In this document: positions 1 to 6,441 of the stretch, piece by piece
Layout: every line of letters begins with the position of its first letter
Position numbering within the stretch: the stretch's first letter is position 1
Source: an uncultured Clostridia bacterium
GTDB taxonomy: Bacteria; Bacillota; Clostridia; Oscillospirales; Ruminococcaceae
Length of the DNA: 7,895 bases
Direction of reading: 5' to 3'
NCBI GenBank assembly: GCA_937871145.1
Contig: CALMXN010000013.1
Location: 1-7,895, forward strand
The notes under the pieces: model-generated
What the model saw: only the letters and a program-made list of their open reading frames with translations
The model's database searches: none
What the model was told of the DNA's origin: nothing
Made by a program: the position numbers and the translations under genes

Positions 1-795
1 AATAATATTCTGCAATGCTGCAGAAACAAAGAAGTACTGCTGTTTGATTCGAAGTTTTTTACCCTTGTCTGTATCATCATTTGGATATAGAACAGCTGAA
101 ATTGCTTCAGCGGCGTTCTTCTTCTCAAATGCCTTATCATATTTCTGCTGGTTAAATAAATCAAAGTCAAAGCTTTCAAGTGACTGTGCTTCGTATAATC
201 TGAGAGTATTTACTACGTTGTTTCTGTATCCGATTACTGGTGTATCATATGGTACAGCAAGAACCTTCTGATCACCGAATTCAACAACAACAGCCTTGTC
301 ATCTCTTTTTACTGACCAAGGATCGCCGAAGCGTTGCCAGTTGTCCGGAATTTCCTTCTGAAGTCCATCTTCAAAATACTGTTTGAAGATACCGTACTTA
401 TATCGGATTCCGTATCCGTCAAGTGGAATGTTCTGTGTTGCGGCACTATCTAAAAAACAGGCGGCAAGTCTTCCAAGACCGCCATTTCCAAGTGCGTTAT
501 CTTCAATATCCTCAAAGATAGTTATATCAAGACCGTTGTCCTCAAGATATTCCTTTGTATCATTAAGAAGATCAAGGTTAAGAAGATTGCTGTATACAAG
601 ACGTCCGATTAAAAATTCTGCTGAAAAATAGCAGGCAGTTTTCTTCTCGGAAAGCTTTGTCTGAGTATTTCTCATTTCTTCCATAGCAGCTTTTGAGATT
701 GCATTGTAAAGCTCTGTTGTTGTTGCATTCTCTGCAGTTTTTCCGTAATCATAATCAAGAATTACGTCTATATTATTTTTGAAATTTGTGTTCAT
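1..795 (-). CDS. glgP: Glycogen/maltodextrin phosphorylase (GT35), N-terminal part
   Basis: Phosphorolysis of alpha-1,4-glucan ends to glucose-1-phosphate in the cytoplasm. Translating the minus strand gives 265 residues in one open frame that runs off the left edge, so this is roughly the first third of a protein usually near 750-850 residues. Family hallmarks are seen in order: YFSAEFLIGR (56-65), ALGNGGLGRLAACFLDS (101-117, the glycine-rich loop near the cofactor phosphate and substrate), GYGIRYKYGIFKQ (127-139), DNWQRFGDPW (151-160) and YPND (237-240). The PLP-binding lysine lies in the unseen C-terminal half. The ATG at 795 has GGAGG at 801-805, five bases upstream. The gene begins 23 bases after the malQ stop, so the two are very likely cotranscribed. 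It could equally be called malP, since it sits with maltodextrin genes rather than glycogen-synthesis genes. The family is certain; the preferred substrate is inferred. Confidence 0.95.
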   Translation of the reverse strand, partial: MNTNFKNNIDVILDYDYGKTAENATTTELYNAISKAAMEEMRNTQTKLSEKKTACYFSAEFLIGRLVYSNLLNLDLLNDTKEYLEDNGLDITIFEDIEDNALGNGGLGRLAACFLDSAATQNIPLDGYGIRYKYGIFKQYFEDGLQKEIPDNWQRFGDPWSVKRDDKAVVVEFGDQKVLAVPYDTPVIGYRNNVVNTLRLYEAQSLESFDFDLFNQQKYDKAFEKKNAAEAISAVLYPNDDTDKGKKLRIKQQYFFVSAALQNII

Positions 796-810
796 AAATT
801 CCTCCAGACA

Positions 811-840
811 ATCAAAGGCTATCTGCCGTAAACCTTTGAT
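811..840 (-). repeat. Inverted repeat across the malQ stop codon, upstream of glgP
   Basis: Perfect 8-bp arms (atcaaagg at 811-818 and cctttgat at 833-840) enclose a 14-base loop that holds the malQ TAG stop codon (819-821). In the mRNA the stem would end five bases before the glgP ribosome site (801-805). No U-run follows, so it does not look like a terminator. A role in translation coupling or mRNA stability is inference, and eight A/T-rich pairs could arise by chance. Confidence 0.45.
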
Positions 841-2315
841 AATAATTTTAATTTTTCAGCTGTTTCACTTGTAAGTACTGATTTATCAACACGCCACTTC
901 CAGTTACAGCCGACTGTTGACGGAATATTCATTCTTGAATCATTGTCAAGTCCAAGTATATCCTGCATCTGAATAACAACCATTTTTGCTACACTTGAAT
1001 AAGCAAGTCTGATAAGATCCCATATTATATCGTCACAGTTATCTTTTCCTATATAGTTAAGCATATTCTGCTTCTTCTCATCTGACATCTGTTCTATTAC
1101 AGCGGCCATAGTGTCATTATCGTGAGTACCAAGATATACGCAGAAGTTCTTTTCATAATTTATAGGTAAATGTTCGTTTTCAGGATTACCATCGAAAGCG
1201 TGCTGTAGAATTTTCATTCCAGGATAGCCTGAACGCTTTATGAGCTTTCTGACAGGTTCAACGACAACGCCGAGATCTTCAGCGATAATCTGACTTTCAC
1301 CTCTCGCCTCATCAATTGCCTTTATAAGAGCATATCCAGGTCCTTTGTGGAACTTTCCTTTTCGTGCATTGTCATGATCTGCTGGAATTGCATAGTATCT
1401 TACTATGCCGATGAAGTGGTCAATTCTTATTACATCATAAATTGTGCAGCTAAATGAGATTCTGTCCTTCCACCATGAAAAGCCGTCCTTTTCCATAACA
1501 GCCCAGTCATATATTGAGTTACCCCATAACTGACCGTCGTCAGAGAAGCAGTCAGGCGGACATCCTGCTACAACAGTTGGTCTGTGATTCTCATCAAGTT
1601 GGAACAAGTCACTGTTTGCCCAGGTGTCTGCTGAGTCCATTGAAACATATATAGGAATATCACCGATGATTTTTATACCATTAATGTTTGCATATTCTTT
1701 TAGCTTATACCACTGTTCAAAGAATTTGAACTGCAAAAAGCACCAGAAATATATATCATCAGCAAGCATTTCAGAATAATGATGAAGCGCTGATTTTTTG
1801 TGTAGTCTTATATCATCATCCCACTCAAGCCATGACTTGTTGTCGAACTTCACCTTGATTGCCATATATAAAGCATAATCTTTTATCCAATGCTTGTTCT
1901 TATTATAAAAAGACTTGTATTCCTTTTGATCCAGTTTTTTAAAGTTTTCAAAAGCAATTCTTAAAACCTTGAATCTACTCTCATAGATTTTATCGTATTC
2001 GACACTTCCTTCGTCGATTCCCCAGTCGATATTATCTACATCCCTATTTTCAAGGAGCTCTTCACCGATAAGCATATCAAAATCAATAAAATACGGATTC
2101 CCTGCAAAAGCTGAAAAAGACTGATAAGGGCTGTCACCAAAGCTTGTTGGACCTATCGGGAGTATCTGCCAGTATTTCTGTCCACACTCAACCAGATAAT
2201 CAACAAATTCATATGCTTCTTTTCCGAAGTTGCCGATGCCATATTTGGATGGCAGACTCGAAACAGGAAGAAGTATCCCCGCTGAGCGTGAATTATCAAT
2301 ACTCATTTTGCTCAT
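819..2315 (-). CDS. malQ: 4-alpha-glucanotransferase (amylomaltase, GH77)
   Basis: Cytoplasmic disproportionating enzyme: it moves a glucan segment from one maltodextrin to another, releasing glucose and building chains long enough for the phosphorylase. The 498 residues match the usual bacterial GH77 length. Visible landmarks: the N-terminal SAGILLPVSSLPSKYGIGNFG (11-31) and GDSPYQSFSAFAGNPYFIDF (60-79); GDIPIYV (218-224, GH-H region I); TWANSDLFQLD (231-241); AGCPPDCFSDDGQLWGNS (250-267); RIDH (297-300, nucleophile Asp299); AEDLG (345-349, acid/base Glu346); THDND (397-401, third carboxylate Asp399); and a C-terminal SRMNIPSTVGCNWKWR block (460-475). The catalytic triad is intact. After RIDHF the sequence reads IG, where many relatives have RG. 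The ATG at 2315 is preferred over Met4 because AGGTGG (2323-2328) sits seven bases upstream. That ribosome site overlaps the amylase stop codon, implying coupled translation. Confidence 0.96.
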   Translation of the reverse strand: MSKMSIDNSRSAGILLPVSSLPSKYGIGNFGKEAYEFVDYLVECGQKYWQILPIGPTSFGDSPYQSFSAFAGNPYFIDFDMLIGEELLENRDVDNIDWGIDEGSVEYDKIYESRFKVLRIAFENFKKLDQKEYKSFYNKNKHWIKDYALYMAIKVKFDNKSWLEWDDDIRLHKKSALHHYSEMLADDIYFWCFLQFKFFEQWYKLKEYANINGIKIIGDIPIYVSMDSADTWANSDLFQLDENHRPTVVAGCPPDCFSDDGQLWGNSIYDWAVMEKDGFSWWKDRISFSCTIYDVIRIDHFIGIVRYYAIPADHDNARKGKFHKGPGYALIKAIDEARGESQIIAEDLGVVVEPVRKLIKRSGYPGMKILQHAFDGNPENEHLPINYEKNFCVYLGTHDNDTMAAVIEQMSDEKKQNMLNYIGKDNCDDIIWDLIRLAYSSVAKMVVIQMQDILGLDNDSRMNIPSTVGCNWKWRVDKSVLTSETAEKLKLLSKVYGR

Positions 2316-2322
2316 ATATTTA

Positions 2323-2329
2323 CCACCTT
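2323..2329 (-). promoter_or_regulatory. malQ ribosome binding site overlapping the amylase stop codon
   Basis: The mRNA reads UAAGGUGG, so the last two bases of the amylase stop (TAA, 2328-2330) are also the start of the malQ Shine-Dalgarno sequence. Spacing to the ATG at 2315 is seven bases and the intergenic gap is 12 bases. A ribosome finishing the amylase would be placed to reinitiate on malQ. The overlap is seen; coupling is inferred. Confidence 0.75.
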
Positions 2330-3959
2330 AGCTTTTTTCTCTTAAAATTACAGTAGAATATGAAGGCATTTTAAGATTGCTCTTATTAAGTTCTATCGTT
2401 CCACCATCAGCTGTTAATTTTCCTCTTAATTCTACATTACTAAATATATCACCTGGAAAATTTATGTCAACCTCCTGCTTTGAAAGATTGTGAATTATAT
2501 ACACTGATGAGCCATTATATTCACTCTTATATGCACATATTGACTCATTATTAAGGTCAAGTGCAGTAATTGTCCCTCTTGCAATTTCAGGGTTTAAATC
2601 CTTTAATCTTATTATGTCCCTATAATAGTTAAGTAATGAATTTTTGTCCTTTAATTGTTGATCAATACCAGCTTTAAGCAATTCGGAATTTGTTGAACCA
2701 GCAACAGGCTTTGTAATGCCTGTTTTATTTTTAAGTGACCATACAAGTGGCTGTCGCTTGTTTTCATCTATGCCGGAACCTGTCATTCCGATTTCTTCGC
2801 CATAATATATAAAGAAATTTCCCGGTGCAAGCATATAAACAGCAGCGCCCATTTTTTCAAGAACAAGCTTTCTGCCAAGTCCGCCTGCACTTCGTGCATT
2901 ATCGTGATTTGAAAGAAAGGCTGCATCAATAGCATCAGGATACTTTGAACGTATATCCTTCTGCCAAGCCTCTAACTCTTTAGCAAGTGTAGCGCCTGTC
3001 CCCATTCTTACGCTCTTGATAAAGTTACCGTCAACCTGTGAAAAGCCGAAATTAAAGAAACTCGGGAGCTTGCTTGCGTACATATCCTTGATAATGCTTT
3101 CATCTGTCCACGCTTCGCCAACCATATAAATATCAGGCTTGATTTTTTTAAGCTCTGTTGTAAACCAGCTTAAAAACTCAACATTCTTTGTTGTGTTTTC
3201 AGCATAGAACTGTGTTGTCGCATCAAGTCTAAAGCCCTTTACTCCCTTTTCAATCCAGAACTTTGAAATCTTTAAGATTTCGTCTCTTAATGCCGGATTA
3301 TCAAGGTTTAAATCAGGCATCTGATCCCAGAATCCAGCTTCATAATACCAGTCGCCTGCACCAGGAACAACATACATTCCCTTGCCTTGTGAATCCTGTT
3401 TAAAGTTGTAATACTGACAATAAGGATTATGCTCACGGCATTTTTCTTCATATTTGCATACCTTCTGTCCGCAAGGCTCAATTCTCATGCTTTTTATTGC
3501 CGACTGAAACCACGGATGCTGTGCAGAAGTATGATTAAGTACAAGGTCAATGATTAAATCAATGCCTCTTTCCTTGCATAGCTTTGAAAGCTTTTCAAAA
3601 TCCGCCATTGTGCCATACTGCGGATCAATAGCCATGTAATCTGTTACGTCGTATTTATGATAGGTCGGTGAAGGCATTATCGGCATAAGCCATATGCCAG
3701 TAATTCCGAGGTCGGTTTTTGTTTTCGGATCCCCGTCATTTAAGTAATCAAGCTTTTTAATAAGCCCTTTTAAGTCGCCTACTCCGTCCTTGTCTGTATC
3801 ATAAAATCCGCCGAGATAAATCTCATAATAATTTTTATAATTATCATTTATTATCTTTGGATATTCTTCGTTAATAGTTTTCTCAGTTTCACTTCTGCCT
3901 TTACCACACGCTGTGAAAAATATCATAGCGCTAAGGCATATCAATAAAAATTTCTTCAT
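2328..3959 (-). CDS. Cell-surface lipoprotein alpha-amylase family glycosidase (GH13)
   Basis: Extracellular alpha-glucan hydrolase, probably turning starch or long maltodextrins into oligosaccharides for MalEFG. The 543 residues start with a lipoprotein signal (KK, hydrophobic run, FTAC lipobox, lipid-anchored Cys18). The barrel starts near residue 45 with a calcium-type loop DTDKDGVGD (54-62). GH13 regions seen: DLVLNH (138-143), MPDLN (214-218), GFRLDATT (242-249, nucleophile Asp246), VGEAW (280-284, acid/base Glu282) and FLSNHDN (348-354, Asp353). A C-terminal beta-sandwich probably spans about 465-540. MPDLN is characteristic of the group between oligo-1,6-glucosidases and neopullulanases (GH13_36-like), so the enzyme may act on alpha-1,6 bonds or pullulan as well as alpha-1,4 bonds. 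Domain B carries four cysteines (163, 168, 174, 181). The residue four after the nucleophile is Gln250, not the common His. The ATG at 3959 has AAAGGTG (3965-3971) five bases upstream. Confidence 0.93.
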   Translation of the reverse strand: MKKFLLICLSAMIFFTACGKGRSETEKTINEEYPKIINDNYKNYYEIYLGGFYDTDKDGVGDLKGLIKKLDYLNDGDPKTKTDLGITGIWLMPIMPSPTYHKYDVTDYMAIDPQYGTMADFEKLSKLCKERGIDLIIDLVLNHTSAQHPWFQSAIKSMRIEPCGQKVCKYEEKCREHNPYCQYYNFKQDSQGKGMYVVPGAGDWYYEAGFWDQMPDLNLDNPALRDEILKISKFWIEKGVKGFRLDATTQFYAENTTKNVEFLSWFTTELKKIKPDIYMVGEAWTDESIIKDMYASKLPSFFNFGFSQVDGNFIKSVRMGTGATLAKELEAWQKDIRSKYPDAIDAAFLSNHDNARSAGGLGRKLVLEKMGAAVYMLAPGNFFIYYGEEIGMTGSGIDENKRQPLVWSLKNKTGITKPVAGSTNSELLKAGIDQQLKDKNSLLNYYRDIIRLKDLNPEIARGTITALDLNNESICAYKSEYNGSSVYIIHNLSKQEVDINFPGDIFSNVELRGKLTADGGTIELNKSNLKMPSYSTVILREKS

Positions 3960-3969
3960 AAAATCACCT

Positions 3970-4000
3970 TTTCGGTATATAAAAACGATTATTTCGGTAT
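3970..4000 (-). repeat. Twin direct repeat tttcggtat upstream of the amylase gene
   Basis: The 9-base word tttcggtat occurs at 3970-3978 and again at 3992-4000, start to start 22 bases, about two helical turns of DNA. In the mRNA it reads AUACCGAAA twice, and the copy nearer the gene abuts the amylase ribosome site (3965-3971). Such phasing would suit a paired protein-binding site, but no regulator is known from this sequence and chance in an AT-rich leader is possible. Confidence 0.4.
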
Positions 4001-4003
4001 AAA

Positions 4004-4042
4004 ATTTATGACTAACAAAAAAGATATTTGTTAGTCATAAAT
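4004..4042 (-). terminator. Perfect 16-bp hairpin between malG and the amylase; possible weak terminator or mRNA processing/stability element
   Basis: Arms atttatgactaacaaa (4004-4019) and tttgttagtcataaat (4027-4042) are exact reverse complements around a 7-base loop. The hairpin begins 11 bases after the malG stop. In the mRNA the 3' arm ends AUAAAU and continues UUUAU, a short broken U-run, so termination would be partial at best. The stem is mostly A-U pairs. Read-through is expected because the downstream genes belong to the same pathway and lie on the same strand. It may lower or protect downstream message, setting transporter and enzyme levels apart. Confidence 0.65.
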
Positions 4043-4053
4043 CAAAGAGACTG

Positions 4054-4914
4054 TTATCCCTTTACTGATCCTCCGACAACACCGCCGACATAGAATTTCT
4101 GCATAAATATAAACAGAACTGATATCGGGATAGCTACTATAACAGCACCAGCACAGAACTGTGTGAAGTACTGATATACATTTTCTCTTGAAATCATCTG
4201 GAACAATCCGAGCGCAACTGTGTAATTTTTATAGTTATCCTTCATAATTACACTTACAAAGATAAAGTCAAGCCAAGGAGCAATGAATGAAGTCAATGCA
4301 GTATAAACAATAATTGGCTTTGACATAGGAAGAGTAATCTTCCAGAAAATCTGATTTTTTGTTGCACCGTCAAGAGTTGCTGCTTCATCAAGCGCCATTG
4401 GGATAGTATCAAAAAAGCCCTTTGAAATAAAGTACCCAAGAGCAGCACCACCAGAATAGATAAGAATTAATGATAGCTTTGATTGTTCAAGGTGAAGAAG
4501 TTCTTTAAGCATATGATAGATAGCTATCATACTCATAAAGCCAGGGAACATTCCAAGAACAAGTGAAATGTTCATGATTTTCTTTCTTGATTTGAATCTA
4601 AGACGGCTGAATGTATAGCTTGTTGCAAGAACAAAGAAGGTTGACAAAACACAGCATATACAAGCAATAATCAGAGTATTCATAAACCATGTCGGGAATT
4701 TGAAAAGATCTGTTTTTGTAAAAAGGTTTATATAGTTATCAAGTGTCCAGTTTGTCGGAATGATATATTCCGGATGGTACATACCTTTGTCAGCATTGAA
4801 TGAAAACATAACCAACCATGCAATAGGAAGCAACCATATGATTGACAGAACAGTCAGAATAATATATATAAAAGTGTTCGATAACTTTCTGCTTAACTTA
4901 TAGCTCTTTATCAT
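4054..4914 (-). CDS. malG: Maltodextrin ABC transporter permease, MalG type
   Basis: One of the two membrane subunits forming the sugar channel with MalF. The 286 residues match the usual MalG length. About six hydrophobic segments are visible (near 14-38, 76-100, 113-135, 147-166, 203-224 and 253-273). The cytoplasmic coupling motif that docks on the ATPase is intact: EAATLDG (177-183) followed by the ITLP ending (193-196). The start overlaps the malF stop as ATGA (4911-4914), and GGAGGA lies nine bases upstream inside malF (4924-4929), so translation is probably coupled and the subunits made in equal amounts. Maltodextrin specificity is inferred from the binding protein and the GH13/GH77/GT35 neighbours, since permease sequence alone does not fix the substrate. 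Confidence 0.94.
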   Translation of the reverse strand: MIKSYKLSRKLSNTFIYIILTVLSIIWLLPIAWLVMFSFNADKGMYHPEYIIPTNWTLDNYINLFTKTDLFKFPTWFMNTLIIACICCVLSTFFVLATSYTFSRLRFKSRKKIMNISLVLGMFPGFMSMIAIYHMLKELLHLEQSKLSLILIYSGGAALGYFISKGFFDTIPMALDEAATLDGATKNQIFWKITLPMSKPIIVYTALTSFIAPWLDFIFVSVIMKDNYKNYTVALGLFQMISRENVYQYFTQFCAGAVIVAIPISVLFIFMQKFYVGGVVGGSVKG

Positions 4915-6341
4915 TTGAACTGATCCTCCCTCTTTGCAGATGATGACATATTATAAACAATAAGTGAGAGTACTGCAGTAATAGCAAATACAAAAATACC
5001 GATTGTTGACGCTACGCTGTAATTCTGTTCATTTACCGTCAGCTTATACAGCCACGTTACCAACAGGTCTGTCTTACCTGCCTGATAGTAATCAAGTGAC
5101 AATGGCCCACCGGCTGTCAAAAGGTAGATAACATTAAAGTTGTTGATGTTACCGACAAACTGTGTGATAAGGTATGGAGTTGTTATGAATAACATAAATG
5201 GCAAAGTAATCTTTGTGAACATTACATAAGGATTAGCTCCGTCAATTCTCGCACTCTCATACATTTCTTCAGGAATATTCATAAGAATACCTGTTGTGAT
5301 AAGCATTGTATATGGGATACCTACCCACATATTGATGAGAATACACATAATTCTCGGCAACTGTGAGCTTGTGTCAGTAAGGAACTGAATATTATCATTG
5401 ATTAATCCAAGATTCATAAGTATGGAATTAACAGGACCCTGATCAGCAAAAAGCTTTGACATAAGCATAAGTGTTACGAATTGTGGAACAGCAATTGTAA
5501 TTACGAAGAATGTTCTCCACATTGATTTCAGCTTTATGCCCTTTTTGTTGATAATCATAGCAAGAATCATACCAAAGATATAATTAAGGAAGGTTGCAAA
5601 AAATGCCCATATCATTGTCCATGTAAATACATTGAGCAATGTATCCTTCTGAATTTTATCCTTGAAAAGCATATTGTTAAAGTTATCAAAGCCAATCCAG
5701 GTAAAAAGGTTTCCTGGTGGCTGATGGTTTTTATCAAAGTTTGTGAAAGCAATACAAATCATAAAGATGATAGGCAGTACTGTAAACGATATAATCATTA
5801 TTGTTGGAACAGATAACATTGTTACGTGGAATCTTTCGTTCATTAATGATTTTGCATCATCAATAGCAGTAGGAAGCTTACTTCCGCTCTTAGCCAACAG
5901 CTCTGATCTGTATGCAGATTTTATGTTCTTAATATAGAAAATAAGGAAGACCAATGAAATCACTATTGAAACTACGCTGAACAACAGAATTTTCATTGAA
6001 TTGTCGCCTTGAATATATTCAAATATTTCGAGTTCAGCATTCCACTTTTTGATTCGTGTTGCCGTACCAAGAGTAGCAATGTTTTTCAGATAGTTCCAGC
6101 CGAAACCTATCATATATGCTATATAGACTACCTGAAGCCCGAGATATAATAATCCTCGTAATATCTGTCCCCGGAATAAATTTCCGAAGCCCATTATTAT
6201 AAATGAAAGTTTTGTTCTGAAATCGCCTTTTATGAGAATCTTAAAGAAATTGCCTATCGCCGCTGCTATAGAATTAAAGAAAAGTATTATACTTCTACCC
6301 AGATTTACAAGTGGATTTCGGCTTTTTTCGCTTGGGTTCAC
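4911..6341 (-). CDS. malF: Maltodextrin ABC transporter permease, MalF type, with extended N-terminus
   Basis: Membrane subunit pairing with MalG. From the preferred GTG start the protein has 476 residues, far longer than the roughly 300 of typical Gram-positive MalF/MsmF proteins. The canonical permease core begins near residue 175. The coupling motif is seen as ESARIDGANPY (362-372) with ITLP (378-381), and LLTAGGP (407-413) is a usual MalF signature. About 170 extra N-terminal residues hold a glycine-rich MGFGNLFRGQILRGLLYL stretch (50-67) and two more hydrophobic segments (about 64-85 and 116-137), giving roughly eight in all. The ATG at 6362 would add seven residues but has no ribosome site. 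The GTG at 6341 has AAGGGGG (6351-6357) nine bases upstream, which pairs with 16S rRNA with one G-U wobble, so I prefer it. The ATPase partner is not in the window. Confidence 0.92.
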   Translation of the reverse strand: MNPSEKSRNPLVNLGRSIILFFNSIAAAIGNFFKILIKGDFRTKLSFIIMGFGNLFRGQILRGLLYLGLQVVYIAYMIGFGWNYLKNIATLGTATRIKKWNAELEIFEYIQGDNSMKILLFSVVSIVISLVFLIFYIKNIKSAYRSELLAKSGSKLPTAIDDAKSLMNERFHVTMLSVPTIMIISFTVLPIIFMICIAFTNFDKNHQPPGNLFTWIGFDNFNNMLFKDKIQKDTLLNVFTWTMIWAFFATFLNYIFGMILAMIINKKGIKLKSMWRTFFVITIAVPQFVTLMLMSKLFADQGPVNSILMNLGLINDNIQFLTDTSSQLPRIMCILINMWVGIPYTMLITTGILMNIPEEMYESARIDGANPYVMFTKITLPFMLFITTPYLITQFVGNINNFNVIYLLTAGGPLSLDYYQAGKTDLLVTWLYKLTVNEQNYSVASTIGIFVFAITAVLSLIVYNMSSSAKREDQFK

Positions 6342-6357
6342 ATTATCCAGCCCCCTT
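6339..6357 (-). promoter_or_regulatory. malF ribosome binding site with GUG start overlapping an AUG-UGA start-stop
   Basis: The Shine-Dalgarno AAGGGGG (6351-6357) is followed by an AUG at 6341-6343 after seven bases, but that AUG is immediately followed by UGA (6338-6340). The in-frame malF GUG (6339-6341) shares the G of that AUG. Initiation at the AUG would terminate at once and compete with GUG, perhaps lowering malF relative to malE. The arrangement is seen; any effect is inferred. Confidence 0.55.
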
Positions 6358-6388
6358 AACATTTATTTAAAATGTTATTTAGTTATAA

Positions 6389-6417
6389 ACAGCTTGAAGC
6401 CTGGGGCTTCAAGCTGT
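6389..6417 (-). repeat. Perfect 13-bp hairpin between malE and malF (mRNA stabiliser or attenuator)
   Basis: Arms acagcttgaagcc (6389-6401) and ggcttcaagctgt (6405-6417) are exact reverse complements around a 3-base loop, with seven G-C pairs. It lies 24 bases after the malE stop and well before the malF ribosome site. After the stem the mRNA reads UUAUAACU, not a proper U-run, so it is not a strong terminator. It is placed like the REP hairpins between E. coli malE and malF, which protect malE message and allow excess binding protein. A like role here is inference. Confidence 0.75.
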
Positions 6418-6441
6418 CATTGAAACTTATTAATAACTAAG

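Noticed and set aside
44..631. Two plus-strand open frames of 75 and 82 residues
   Set aside because: Both lie antisense to the phosphorylase coding sequence, whose family motifs run through the whole stretch.
3960..4053. Internal promoter ahead of the amylase
   Set aside because: TTGTTA in the hairpin arm could be a -35, but no convincing -10 stands at 16-18 bases, so I do not call one.
5743..6423. Short plus-strand open frames of 63-64 residues
   Set aside because: They are antisense to malF and the malE-malF gap, with no family resemblance or start signals.
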